This document shows positions 1-12,333 of a DNA stretch of 64,000 nt, in pieces (position 1 is the stretch's first letter; each line of letters starts with the position of its first letter). Origin of the DNA: Phialocephala subalpina. Taxonomy: Eukaryota; Ascomycota; Leotiomycetes; Helotiales; Mollisiaceae. The translations under genes were made by a program, and so were the position numbers. Location of the stretch: positions 397,167 to 461,166 of the forward strand of contig FJOG01000006.1 of NCBI GenBank assembly GCA_900073065.1, written 5' to 3'. Below the pieces are notes generated by a model, which was not told the origin of the DNA, did not search any database, and saw only the letters and a program-made list of their open reading frames with translations.

Positions 1-3000
1 TTGAAGTTTGAGATTTTTGAGTATCGCAAACTTTTAATGTTTAGTTCTTGCCTGGAACTTTGAACCTTTGGGTGTTTCTTGAATACTTCCCAAGTTCATG
101 AACTTTCAAGCTTTCTATCTTCATTTTCTTTGCTCTATGGACGTGTCATGCTTTTCCATCTTCGCATCTCAGTATATCTGCTGCCTCTTCACCTTCGTAT
201 CTCCGTTACTCATCTTTTACTCTTCATTCAGCCGCACGCATTCCTTCTTGAGGAATCCGCTCATTCTCTCCGCCGTTTCCCGTCGCTCCTTCCCTCATTC
301 ACCTTTGACTAAGTTCACGTATTTGCGACATGTCTTTTTGACCGAATAGAGAAGTGAGAACGACATGATGTACTTCGGTCCCGATTTTCGCGTGTTTGTG
401 AGAACTGCTGTGGCTCACCATCGTTATTCTCTTTCTTTGCTTTAGTACGGTATCACTTGTCAAGTTTGGAGAGGAATTTTGCTCATTTGTTCGAAGGGAG
501 AGCAGGGAAGGAAAACTTTAGCAAACACTAAACGGAGGAATGGTATATGAGAATTCTGTGTAAGTACAAGAGAGAGAAAGTAGCAAACAGATTGAGTTGA
601 TCTGCTTTTCCGCTCGCAAATGGAGGGAATGTTGCGTAGGTCACGTGTTTGTAACAGATCTACCAAACCTTGGAATGGTTCAAGTTCCATTGAGCTCGAG
701 CTCAGAGGTACCGGAAGGACACAATGGAAGGCAAGGTGCAGAGTTTATGCTTCACAGCCCTTGAAGAGAACGTTGGGTGGTGAGCAGAGGTCATCACTCG
801 TGATTCTCTATTCTTGATATCCATCCTAGCTATCTGGTAGCTGATATATAGATATTTGAGGCGAGTTGACTAGATCAGCATTTCGCAGTCCTTGGAATGG
901 CAATCGATATGGCGTTTCGTCCTGACGAAAATAGCTTTGCTGTGCGCTAAGTGTTGGGGGCCGAGCAAGACCATTGTCTTGGTCGATCGGATTTACTCTC
1001 TGCCTTTGAAGATGAACGACCGGATTCCGAAGCCTGATCTCGAAGAGGATCACTGCTTTTGGTGTTGAAAGATGTGCGGGGTATGCGGGCAAACAAGGCA
1101 GCTTCCTGGTCGGCCCAGTCTGAGTCAGTTCTGTCTCATCCGGTCAACTCTTTCAAATGTCTCAGTGGCTGAAGGAGACCGACCGAGGCTTGAGATCTCA
1201 GATTCTACGCGTCATGGTGGAGGAAACTGGAGGGGAATCTCAACGGCCATCGAAGTCTGCTGGCCTGATGAACGCAGAGCTGAATTCAGGGACCCTGGTA
1301 TTGATCATGCTGCAAAAGACCAATTCACCGATGCTCCAAAGACAAGTAATGCTTCTGTTGTACAGCATGGTCGTAGTACGGCAACGGACCTCAACGTGAT
1401 CCAAAGGATACATCGAGATGAAGGAGGCTTCAAAGGGAAAGTGCGGCCTATCATGTCCGTCAGCTGCAATCCGTATCTGATTCTCTCAAACCAGGAACCT
1501 CCGCGCCCTTGCAGCGTTAGCAACCAGTAAACATTCAAACCTCTGCACCTCCTCAACATCACCTCAAAATACCGTCCCATGTTGTCAGAAAAGAGGCTTT
1601 TTCTTTCAGGGTTCACATTGCATTTGATGACGGGTGGAGCAGGGATTCCAGGGGCTCACATCACAGTACCCTAGGCTGCTTCCAGCCTAGTTCTTGACCC
1701 CAAGTCCACTGGAAATCGCGCAGCACAACAACAATCCATCAACCTCTCACGACGTGAACAAAATAATATCTCCATCGTCAATTGGGCACCGAGACTGCGC
1801 ATTATCACTTAACATTCGGCAGCTGCGACGACCGAGACTAATCCAGCTCGATGGATCGGCGAGCGAAGGGCGGTGGCTTGAAGTCTTGGGAGTCGTAGGG
1901 GAAACCTCACACCATTTCCTAACGCTGAGGACCAGTGAAAGCCTATCGCGGCACAGAGTCAGCGCCCAAGTTTTCAGCCTTCTCTTATCTTAGGTCCAGA
2001 TCTGGAGCGGGCTCCGGTTGCAGCGTCGCATCGATATTCATGCATGACCAAGCTAAGGAGTATGGTTATTTTTCCCTTGGGGATGTCCGGTGACTTGGGT
2101 GCCCTTATTGGTCCCACGCTGTGTTGAAGCCTCAATGTGGAGTTGGTTTCCCTCTCCATTCTTTGAAAGAGGGTGTCAGCCGGCGAGCTCGAGGTAGTCC
2201 TGAGACAGCTCGTTCAGCGATCTCATCGCCACTATGTTTTGCTTCTTTCCACAATTCTGTCCCGCGAACACGGAATCAAGCAGTTGAAGATGCCGAAGTC
2301 TGGGGTTATCGAGGTTCAGAATTGCGATATTGGTCAATCATATGTCTAGCTTGTCAAGCTGAGTGTGTGACCAGGATACTTTGACATGTACCTGCTGTCA
2401 GCCGCCACCCCGCTACGAATGGCGGGAGCGTGGATCGGTGTGTGTGGACACTGAGACACAAGCCATGATTTTTGCTCGTGGCTTGCGGTGCTCAAGGTGA
2501 ATGGTTTCGCTAACAACTGATGTTTCTTTCTCAAGCAGCAATTGGATACCAAACCACAAGTGGACTTCCTACGTCGCTCTCGTTCTAGAGCTCGCTAAGT
2601 ACGAAGCAACCACTCTCGGGCAACCCTCAGAAATAATGCGTCCTGAAAGCTCCAATTCTGGGGCCGAGAGCCATCTCCAAGTGGAGGTACATGTACTGTA
2701 CCAGGTCCCCATATAATATCTTACCATGAACTATGTAGCTGTCTCAATTGTACATCTGCACTTCAACATTTCTAGCGAACTGTTTTGCCAGGTCAGCTGT
2801 CCTTAAAAACAAAGTCGTCCTTTCTTGCCTACCGGCGGTCTCACTTCTCTCTTCGGGATCGATTCTCTTCCTTGGCCAGCGCTTCAAAACTCAGCCTTGA
2901 GGGTCGATCGTCGCAAGCATTGGTCTTGAACCACTCGGAAATAATCGAAGCGACATTCTGTCTCAATAGCCTCAACGATTCAAAGCGCTGCCCTCTGGCT

Positions 3001-5796
3001 CGTGCTCTCATAAGTGCACGGCGAGCATCGGAATAAAGAACGCTTCGAACATCGAATCAGATCAACCTCACCACCTCTTTCCCAAATACCTCATCTCCAC
3101 CTCCCACCCTCCAAATCACAACTACCTCTACCTCTACCCTCATCAGTGATGAAAGGACTCTCCCTCTCCTCCGAGCGTGAGCGTTGCTACCAACCTTGCT
3201 CATACACCCCTCCGAGCTCCGAAAAGACAAACACAAACACGATATGTGCCCGCCTTCGCCGAGTCTTTAAAGGGCCACCCGAACGATCTGCCAAATCACA
3301 ATGGAAAGATGAGAAGCCGTATCATCACGTACCTACACATGCCCGACAGTCTTTCATGAGGACGGCTACGAGTCCTATTATGATTCGTGCTCCAGTTTTC
3401 GACGAGAAGAGACCGCAGGAGAGCTTGATCTAGCTGATCTTGGTGGGCAACGATAGTCATTCTCGATGGATGTTATATGGTACGGCAACAGGCCTGGAGC
3501 TTGGAACGAGGCATAATGATAGACGGACGATACGGCAATTCGGTTCTTGCATTGCTTAGTGCTGAAGTGCGTTGAAGACTTGATGAGGGAGATGCATACG
3601 ATTATATGCGGATGGATTGGATACCCGGCGTTTGATACCCCAGCATGGGATGGCACACTCGTTTACGATGTTTATGATATGGTTTTGTTTCCGAAGGGTT
3701 CATGTGGATATGTTCAAAAGCTGCCGTCAGCACTGGCATTGAGAATTGGAGTTCGAGTAGATGGTGTTTGTTTTGAAGGTGTTACGAATTACATGTAGCC
3801 AACGAGGCCATCTCTTTTGTATATACGGGCTTGAGATCGCCTTAACAACGCGGTAATGAATACATTCAACCCCTTCATCGAAACTTCGTTGCTCTGATAC
3901 TTGCTTTCAATCACAGTGTTCCTCTCCCGCCTCGTTTGCTGATACTTAATTTCGTCAAATCAATTGAGATGCATCTCAACCCGTCGTGGCAAACAAAGAT
4001 GAGCGTCGCCATCATCGACATGACCACATTGGCACACTCGAGCATTCAATCCAATGCTCTTCCTCTATTTCGTCCGATCATAAACGTCTCGTCCACTTCA
4101 ATCCCGTTTTTACAATTCTGAAAGAATTCTGAATTCTCGCAGTCGAGATGCGCCTCTTTCCTCTTCTGGTTCTGGAACACAAGTGCCGTCGGCGAGCTTC
4201 CCCATTGTGCCCGAGCCCCAGATGTACGACCTCACCGTCTCAATAAAATCCAACGTTGCTTCGAATATCACGCCATGTAAAGCCTTTTCTAGCTGCATTA
4301 TGCAGATAAACCGGCATTCATTTGTACAAAGTCAGTCCTCGTGGCCATCAGAAACATTGTCTCTTCTTCAAGGCGGGGCGGATCACGTGAATGCATAGCT
4401 TCTTCAACAACGAGGCGATGATGAGTAGTCGGGCTTGAAACACTTGCGAATCTCAAATAAAACTGTCGGCTGGAATTAGAGTCACAGATGAAAGCTGAGA
4501 ACGGAAGGACAAATCATCATCTCCCAATTTCTCAGCACTGGTCACGCGTATCATCCACCTTCTCGTCTGGAGAATTTTCCTCTCTTCCGAGCTCAACGTC
4601 CAACGCTCCTCCATCCACATCCAGTATCTAGACCGCCCAGAGTGTAACGCTCACCGCCAATGACATTCCAATCTTCGGACTCCGGATGGCTGAACAATGG
4701 CGACAACGTTATTCAGCCTCTTTGTCCCGACTCCTTCCCCGATCTTAGATTGCAATCGGAGGCTGAAGACTCGACAATATACGAAATGCCCGCTCCTTAC
4801 GGGAGGCTGCTGCAAGTGTGCCTCTTCCTTGCAACGATCATTCTTCAGCGGCCTGCCTGCTGCGAGATCGATTCGAGTTCATCTGGAGGCGAAATCCCTG
4901 ATCCTCAAGGATGTTTTTGTTCTCGGTTCAGGTACGCGATGAAGAGCCCTTGACTGAGGCAGGGCTTATGGTCCCAAGAACTGAAGACGCATGATGTTGA
5001 ACATGAAGTTCTCGTCAATGAGAGGCTTTCTTCAGCAAGTTTGCTGCAAGTCCCCGCGAGGCTTACCGTTCTCGCTCCTCCACGAGCATGCTCCCATGTA
5101 TCAGACCGTCCCTGTGTTCCCCTGAGCCACCACATGTCGAGAAGCGAAAGGTTGAAAGTCCACCACCCTGCACCATCCCATCGTTCTACGAAATGTGCCT
5201 CCCTCTTTTTGTCCAATATATTGATGGGATTGATTGTTCTACCTTTGTGATAGCTCACTTTTTCGTGCGTGCCTCTTTTGCGACACCTTTGATTCTAGCC
5301 ATGCAAACGTTTGTTCGAACTACCGAGTGGAGGAAAATGGAGGAATGAGCGTTGCAAAGGATGCTTAGAATTGTTACGCAGGTTTGGGATGGACCCTTAG
5401 AAAGCTGATGGGGCCGAGCTAGCTATTCTCGATGTTCGATCATTTCGCCAAATGTGGAATTTTTGAAGCAGGTTCAGGTACGTTTCCGCCATGCATCGCT
5501 GTCAAGCACGCGAAATGGAAATTGTACGAGATGCATAGTTCTCCCAATCTCTTTCTGGTTGCCGCAAGCGAACTACTATGGGATCGGCGTGCTTCTCTTT
5601 GAGGGAAGTGGGCTGGGTTGTTGCTGCATTTCTCCTTCTCCGAACGTGTCCTACCAAAAGCCCCTCGTGATATCATCAATATTCAGTAATACTTCACGGA
5701 ATCTCGTCCTCCGGGATTTGCTGGCATATTTCTCCTCCGTCCTTTTGCTACTCTTCTAAATTTTTGCTATTGAGTATATAAATTTCGGTCCTCACG
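1..5796. other. Gene-free stretch, 5.8 kb
   Basis: No reading frame here shows a recognisable domain, a sustained coding pattern or a convincing exon chain. The frames that open are short and mutually overlapping. A pyrimidine-rich tract around 3060-3145 resembles leader or promoter sequence of filamentous fungi. The stretch could hold a long 5' leader or regulatory region for the gene starting at 5797, a non-coding RNA, or a fast-evolving small gene that cannot be seen without transcripts. Confidence 0.5.
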
Positions 5797-8190
5797 ATGC
5801 TTCAAAAGACGAGTCTACGAATCAAGCACTTCCTCAATCAACGACTCAATCAGAGCGCCTCAGACCTGACACGCGATCTCGACGATTCTCGTTTCGCCGA
5901 TTTGAAAGTGTCGATCGGTACCCCGAAAAGATTATCATGGTTATCACAATCCCCCTCTCCGACAGAAAATTTCCCCCTTCGACGTGCGAGCAGCAATGCG
6001 ACGGCTCGAAGTCATCATTTCAACCACTTCAATACCGCGCATTCTTCGGCAAGTTCTTTGTGCAGCTGTGAGTGTGGTGGGAATCCGGCGGTGATTGAGT
6101 GTTCTTTGTCCCGAGTCAAGTCGGAGCCAGTCCAACCTGAGATTCTTTATCTGCCTCCCGAATTGCCCAAAGGTGCTTCCGAGAATGCAAAGACATGGCG
6201 TCTTATATTCCCAGAGCCCGAACATCCACCTCAGTCTCCACGTCTCAATCCAACCTCAAAATCACGAATCAAAACACCACCATTGACGATAATTCCCATC
6301 GAGTCTCCTGATCTTTTTGACGCACTAGGTACTGGATTTGGTGACGATGAAGACAAAACCCCAACACAAAGCATCAACTACTTCTCCAACTCAACCATGC
6401 TATCAGACAACGTCGAACAACTAATCCGCGAAACAGACGAAGCATTCAAAGCCGTCGGCACCGCCCTCGCAGACGCGAAAGCTGCGACGCAAGGATGGTA
6501 TGACACAAAATCCAACACATCCGTCACACGTACGCTATCGATCTCTCGTGGCATATTGAGAGGGAACAGGGAAGGTGGAAATCCGAGACCTGTGTCTATG
6601 TCGCTGATCGAATCTCCCATCGCTAGACAGAGATCTGGGACGAAATTGAATGCGAAAGGGAAGGTGAAGAAGCCTGGGAAGAAGAAATCTATTATTTTTG
6701 GAAGAGGATTTCGGACAACTCACTCCCCTCCAGCAATACCTTCGTTGCCAGAAACGGCGAATGCAACGACTCGATGGACGATAAACGAGGTAGCGACAGG
6801 AATGGTGGACGTGTTCAGCGGGAAGAGATTCAGGACCGAGGTGGACGAGATGCTCACGCCGACCCGAATCCAGAAGCTGAAAGCCCAACATCTAGCTGAG
6901 GAGGATGCTCGGCGAGCATCTGAAGAATCTCTGCGTACAAACACTAGCACTGCCAGCATTGAGATGGATGATGGTGTGGATAGAAACGAGGGGGGAGATA
7001 CACCAACAGAACCATTCTTCCTGGAGAGGTTAAGCGAGAGAACTGACGCAGCAGGTCGCCCTTCATCACCACCAAGTCCGTATCAGGCACTACCAATACC
7101 AGAGAGAGCGGAGAGCAGAAGGGGACCGGTGACGGCGGTAGAGAGATTAACAGCATCGAGCAGAAAAGTCGGCTTCACAGACCCCCTCGCAACATCAGCT
7201 TCAATATCACGAGCGGGGATGATATTCGACACTTTCTCATTTCCCGCTCCTCCCTTCCCACCTCCACCACGAACACTTCGCCGCAGCTCCGCCAGCTCGA
7301 AAGGAATACCTATGCTGCCTACCATTCCCGAGATCTCGCCCTTGCAGTTGAATCTCAGTCCGACTCAGTTCCAATTCTTTACGCACTCCAAATCGCTCCC
7401 AATGCTTAAACTAGTCGAACCAACACCACCGTCTCACATCCTCCTCCCTTCGACATCATTCTCGTTGAACGCACCATGGTATCGACATGGCCCCATAAGA
7501 ATAGAGAAGATAATCAAGCCGAAGCTCGATACGCCATGGAGTCCAGGAGAAGAAAGTCTAGACTGGGTAGCGTTCCAAATGGCGATTTCAGGAAACATGG
7601 ATGAGATAGGGAGGGATTTCAGGAGTGATAGTATGTGGGAGATGGATGAGGTAGAGGTAGATGAGATTGAGGCTTGGTGGGAAGGCTATGGGATGGGTCT
7701 TGGAGCGATAGACAAAGAGAATAAGGGTTCTGACGTGGCTTTGACGTCGTCGAGGTGTTCGCCTGTTGAGGAGAAGGGGAAAAGGGAGACTAGGGAGGTT
7801 GTGAAGTTGAAGCCGAAGCCGAAGCCAAAGTCGAAGGTACTTGGAATGGGAGGTGGTGTGGGTGTGGGTATGAACAAAGTTGCTGAGGAGCAATTGGTTC
7901 GGACTTGGAGGGCGGATGTCGATACGGCGAAAGTCGTCCTGGCTGCCGATGGCTCAGGGGTTGATCTACCAATTCCGGTTTCGATTCCGGTTCCTGTGCC
8001 GAGCTTAGTGGAGGTGAGGAGACCATCGCTGGCTGAAAGCTTGCCACCGAGTCCAATGCTGGATTTCGGTATTGTGAGTCCGATGAAGGATGGGGAGATT
8101 ATACCTATGGGGTTCAATCTTGGACATGATTTGGGGGACTTTTTGAGGTGGGAGAGTAGTTATGTGGGGTTCATTGGGGATTTGAGATGA
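5797..8190 (+). CDS. Large disordered protein of unknown function
   Basis: A single open frame of 797 residues with no recognised domain. The sequence is Ser/Pro/Thr-rich for most of its length, with basic patches (near residues 290-300, rich in Lys and Gly) and a Lys-Pro repeat near residue 670 (KPKPKPKSK). The acidic, Trp-containing segments near 600-640 and at the C-terminus are the least repetitive parts and the likeliest to fold. No signal peptide or membrane segment is visible. The start is the first ATG of the frame and lies only about 20 bases after an AT-rich TATA-like run, so the true 5' end is uncertain. Length and sustained openness support a real gene; function is unknown. Confidence 0.75.
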   Translation: MLQKTSLRIKHFLNQRLNQSASDLTRDLDDSRFADLKVSIGTPKRLSWLSQSPSPTENFPLRRASSNATARSHHFNHFNTAHSSASSLCSCECGGNPAVIECSLSRVKSEPVQPEILYLPPELPKGASENAKTWRLIFPEPEHPPQSPRLNPTSKSRIKTPPLTIIPIESPDLFDALGTGFGDDEDKTPTQSINYFSNSTMLSDNVEQLIRETDEAFKAVGTALADAKAATQGWYDTKSNTSVTRTLSISRGILRGNREGGNPRPVSMSLIESPIARQRSGTKLNAKGKVKKPGKKKSIIFGRGFRTTHSPPAIPSLPETANATTRWTINEVATGMVDVFSGKRFRTEVDEMLTPTRIQKLKAQHLAEEDARRASEESLRTNTSTASIEMDDGVDRNEGGDTPTEPFFLERLSERTDAAGRPSSPPSPYQALPIPERAESRRGPVTAVERLTASSRKVGFTDPLATSASISRAGMIFDTFSFPAPPFPPPPRTLRRSSASSKGIPMLPTIPEISPLQLNLSPTQFQFFTHSKSLPMLKLVEPTPPSHILLPSTSFSLNAPWYRHGPIRIEKIIKPKLDTPWSPGEESLDWVAFQMAISGNMDEIGRDFRSDSMWEMDEVEVDEIEAWWEGYGMGLGAIDKENKGSDVALTSSRCSPVEEKGKRETREVVKLKPKPKPKSKVLGMGGGVGVGMNKVAEEQLVRTWRADVDTAKVVLAADGSGVDLPIPVSIPVPVPSLVEVRRPSLAESLPPSPMLDFGIVSPMKDGEIIPMGFNLGHDLGDFLRWESSYVGFIGDLR

Positions 8191-8586
8191 GTGATGTATG
8201 TAGGAGGTCAAGCTTAATTATAAATGAAGGATGATGCACGTCTTCACGTCCTCGAGATGACGCCAGCAAAAACTCACTCGTTCTGGTCTGTAGGTTAGAA
8301 ACCATCCATTTGATGCTATGGGTACTCACAATCCCGTCAATCCAGCTGTTTGATACCTGATGGAAGTAGATCAGCAATCTGGACAATAATTATACAATCT
8401 TTCATGTTGCAAATGGAAAGATCAGTAAAGAAAAAAATTCAACAGTTGTCTAAAACACATAATCTGAGAATTCTACCTGCATACCAACCCCAAACGCCAC
8501 CCGCAATACTTCGTAATATCCAGGTTTCGACTCCTTTCCAATGTACATCCAATACTCATACCACCCAAATCTCAAAAACTCCTTTC
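8191..8586. other. Intergenic, convergent 3' ends
   Basis: About 400 bp between the convergent ends of the disordered-protein gene (+) and the SAP-like gene (-). AT-rich short runs suit 3' untranslated regions. No gene is seen. Confidence 0.6.
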
Positions 8587-10804
8587 CTAGTCTTCCTCAA
8601 CCAATACAAGATCAATTGTCTTTCCATAAATGACGTTGAGCTTTGGATTTTCCTTGAAGTATTTGTAACAACCAACCAAATTCTTCCTATCACACATCGC
8701 GAACAAGACATAATAACCAGTCACATCTCCCATTACCTCCTCCACTTCGAATGCAATGTATTTGGCCTTGATCTCCTTAAGTCGGTCTCCTCTGACTTTG
8801 AGTTGACTAGCAGGAATGTGCAGATAGGGAGAGCCGATTTGGGTTCCAGCGACAGGGATATCGAAGACAAGGTTAGGCAGCTTGTCGTTTGGATCTCTCC
8901 AAGTGGTCGCTGGTGGCTGGGCAGCTTGAACTGCGCAGATATCGGCACCTGGTCTACCCTCGACGGGTGCAGCGGTGGCCTCAGAACCAGTTTCGGAAGA
9001 CGGTCTGTCATAACAATCAGTCACAATGATCTACAGCCCCCCGGATCTCGGTTGATTGCAGATTGTAGGGTGCTGAGTGGAACAAGGGGGCAATACTCAC
9101 TGGATGGTACCTCTGGCGCGGGAAGTTTGACGGCTAGGACCCGATTCAGATTGCCTACAATACTGTAAGTCAATGCTCATGTTCAGGATCAAGAGAGCCT
9201 AATCTCGGATACGTTTCAAGGCTCTGAATAGAAGATTGGTGCAGTTGACTTACAATTCAGTAGCAGCTACCTTCGCAGCCTTCTTGACAAGCTGAATATT
9301 CACGACTTGACCGTAGAACTTGACCTCGCGAGAGCTCAATCGCTCGAAACAGTTCATAACAAGCTTTTTTGCCCTGCTCTTCAGAGTCTTCTCCGATGTA
9401 GTAAGCATAGTAGCCTGTAAAGTCTGCATCCATCCTCGCCTCGGTATTTGGATATTTAATGAGTCTTCCGCAAAGAGACCTCACGCGGTCACTCCTAACC
9501 TCGAGCTCTTCAGCCGGAAAAAATAGGTAAGGTGCAGAAATCTTGTTCGCTACATAAATTCCGGGGGGGATTCGGGACTGTTCGTCAAGACTTGGTGTCT
9601 GGACATTCTTTACTGATGAAGGGATATGCTTCATAGCAGTCGAAGAAGGGAGATTCTCGAGATAGGTACTAGACACGGTGTTGACGCGAGGGATTTTTGG
9701 GCGGTTGGTGGATACGGGATGCCTATCGCAAGTCAACTTTAATGTTCAAGAACAATACAATCTCGATTGGTTTTCAAATCTACCGCAGGTTGTAGAACAA
9801 TCCTGGAGGTACTTACGGTTGTGTAGCTACTTTCTTCATGACAGACGGACGGCTAGGGCCAGGGGCATGTGTTGGCCTGTGGTTATCGTCAGTCTCGATT
9901 GTTTGAAACATACTGAGATCATTCTCGAATTGAAAGTTCAGAATGTTGTATGGAACAATATGGCCACTTACTGTTGAAGAGGATCTGCCTGACTCAACGT
10001 CTCACTCTTCTTGACGAACTCAAGCTTTCCAATCGCGCCATTCGGAAAGACCCAGAACTCTCGGGATTTCCAGAAGTCGAAGCACTCGAAGCAAGCCTTA
10101 TCACCAGCCCCACCAGAAGGGAATACTGCATAGTACCCAGATCGATCCACCAAAACCTCCTCCGGGCCGAAACTGCCGCATTTATGACTGATATGTCTGC
10201 AGTCATCACCCTTAACCACAGTGCCTGCAGCATCAAGGAATAAGTGAGGCGCCCGGGCCTGGACTGGAGTGTCGGAAACAAGGTAAGCCTTCTCGTCTCC
10301 CTTGGCTTTCTTTGCCGGTGGACCGACATTCTCAGGATTGGTAATGGCCCGCTTGGTATATGTCGAAGATGAAGCATTGTCCCTAGCGGCACGGGACTTC
10401 GCAGCCATCTGTCTCTGCTTCTGTCTGGTGGCGTGCACACGGTTATTCAGGTCCTTCAATCTGGCCCGTTCCTTGGTATCAATGGCAGCATTTGTATTGC
10501 GATTTTTCGTTTGGAGTTTCTGCGCCTCGGCTTTGTGATATGCCTCCGCAGCTTTCGAGCCTAAAAGATCGTGCCTTTCAGTTGCTATATCCTCCGCGAT
10601 CTGGGCTCGCTCAAGCTCTCCATCCGGATCATTGTCTTCGTTGTAGACAACTCGTGCTTGTTGCTGACGATGCTGCTTGTCGTAGTCAATCAGAAATTGG
10701 AGGAGTTCGTGCCTCACATCGCATCCTTTCCTGTTGATTTTGCGAACGCGACATTCCTCGCGCAGTTGATCGTAATTGTGTTGATCGTATGGTTTCGACA
10801 ACAT
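8587..10804 (-). CDS. SAP-like protein with three copies of an unrecognised domain
   Basis: Five exons read on the minus strand: 9972-10804, 9817-9876, 9254-9722, 9101-9154 and 8587-9004, all with GT-AG introns that keep phase, except that exon 3 is one base too long (469 nt; see the A6 run at 9365-9370). The corrected protein would be about 610 residues. Residues 10-45 resemble a SAP DNA/RNA-binding helix pair (YDQLREECRVRKINRKG). A Lys/Arg/Gln-rich helical region follows, then three related blocks of about 80 residues. These share a hydrophobic start (APHLF, APYLF, SPYLH), a middle TGYY or SGYY motif, a Cys-aromatic step and a closing beta-like segment (LEFVKK, IQLVKK, LVLVEE). I do not recognise the repeated domain. 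A nuclear role is inferred from the SAP-like start only. Confidence 0.75.
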
Positions 10805-11635
10805 GGTGGAGGTTGCGCTGGCGTGCTGAACGAGATGGAGGTAGTTTGTAAGATGAACTAGGAGGAAAGAAGTTGCAAGGAGATGGAAAAGAGATGGATT
10901 GGGAGGGAGGAAGCTGCAGCAAGGAAATGGAAGATAACAAGCGATTTTTACTTTGCGACGCTAACCAACCGTGAATTGAATTTTATATTGAAGCCGAACG
11001 GCAAGGCTGAGATGTCGAATGTGTCGGGGAAACTTCGATCCCGCTCCCCCTTATGAACCCACTAGCGTGGTGTGGAGCGACATTTTTGAAGTGTATAGAT
11101 TTAAATAAGCACAATCCCAACATCAAATAAAATATTCGTATTGGTACACCAATACGTTAAGAAAGGATGCGTATCTGTCCACCTGTATCAGGGTTCAGAG
11201 CAAAACTGCGCATTCTTAGACCTTGAGTTGCATCAACCTTGGTCTGGGTGATCTTGACCGTACAACAATATTTTATTTTGGCTTATTTTTCTAATTCTCG
11301 TTCTTCTTTTTACTTTTTGAAATTTTTGGAGCTAGGCAAAACAACTCGCTTGAGGCTGCGAATTCCATATGGTTTTCTGCCTATCTCTATTTTCATGTTA
11401 GCATGACGAGTGCAAGCTTGCTCGGCTAAGGCCGGTGTGTCGACCTCGAGAAGTATGAAGCAGGCAAACTCGACGCCGCAAGAGAGGATATAAAAGCAAA
11501 TTGCACAAACAAGAATAAAAGCAGAGGTTAAAATCATTTCATGGCAGTATGTATCTGCTGCTTAGCACAATCTCCGCCTACCCATTGTAGTCCATCCCTT
11601 CCTGCCCGAATACGTACACTGCCTCCCCTCAACAT
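10805..11635. other. Intergenic, no gene seen
   Basis: Lies between the start of the SAP-like gene (-) and the 3' end of SDH4 (-). It holds the promoter of the former and the 3' region of the latter. The small frames inside show no coding character. Confidence 0.6.
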
Positions 11636-12333
11636 TTATGCCTTCCAGATTCTCTTGATAGCCTCCGCCACACCAACATCATTCGTCTCGAATTCGTACA
11701 AGCCAACGCCAACCAAGACCGTAGCTGCCCTCAATCCCCACCAAACTGCCACTCTTGTCTTCGGCAATCGCTTTCTGGGGACGTAATCGATGACAATGGA
11801 TTCGAAACCGATATGCGAGTGGATGAGGATGGCACCGCAGAGGATAGCATCCATCGTAGGGTTCAGTGACCCAGCGGCGAAGGGTGCGATTGTGAGAGGG
11901 ATGAGACCGGCCGAGATCAGACGTTCGAAGGTCCAGTGGTAGGAGCCGTGTGAGGGATTCGCAGGTGGAACGGGAGCTGGATCATTTGCTGGGATACAAT
12001 TAGTAGATGTTGTAGAATCAATGGTGGCTAGGTATACCAGTTCCTTGGATGACCTCTGCAACATGTGTTAGCCATTGCCATTCAAATGGGGATGCTCTGA
12101 ATCTCACGAGGTAAAGCAGGAAGAATTGATCGTCTGCCACTTGCATGGAAAGCAGCTACTCTCATCGAACTTGGCATAGCATCTTTGGTAAATGCGTTCC
12201 GGATGGCCTTTCTTGACAGGACTGATGTGTTGATGGCGGGGGAGCTCGAAGACAGCTTCGTCGAGAAGGCGCGCTTCGAAGCAGCAGCGAAACAAGTCCT
12301 CTGCATCATTGTTGGTCTAACAATTGAGGCCAT
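11636..12333 (-). CDS. SDH4: Succinate dehydrogenase membrane anchor, CybS subunit
   Basis: Small membrane-anchor subunit of respiratory complex II in the inner mitochondrial membrane, passing electrons from succinate to ubiquinone. Three exons: 12108-12333, an 18-nt micro-exon 12038-12055, and 11636-11988; phases close and give 198 residues. The N-terminus is Arg/Ser-rich without acidic residues, as in a mitochondrial presequence. The mature start reads VIQGTANDPAPVPP, then SYHWTFERL, three hydrophobic segments, and the conserved HSHIGFESIVIDY stretch that carries the haem/quinone-site His and Tyr in this family. The start at 12333 (MASIV) is preferred over an upstream in-frame ATG at 12357 by similarity to relatives. 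It is transcribed divergently from the processing peptidase gene. Confidence 0.95.

Noticed and set aside
1072..1530. 152-codon plus-strand frame
   Set aside because: No domain and random-looking composition; a similar-sized minus frame overlaps it.
3014..3433. 139-codon plus-strand frame with a Pro/Ser/Leu-rich start
   Set aside because: The start is simply translation of a pyrimidine-rich tract; the rest shows no fold or family.
8350..9168. 272-codon plus-strand frame
   Set aside because: It lies antisense to the last exons of the SAP-like gene, whose splice sites and repeated domain are convincing; the plus frame has no domain.
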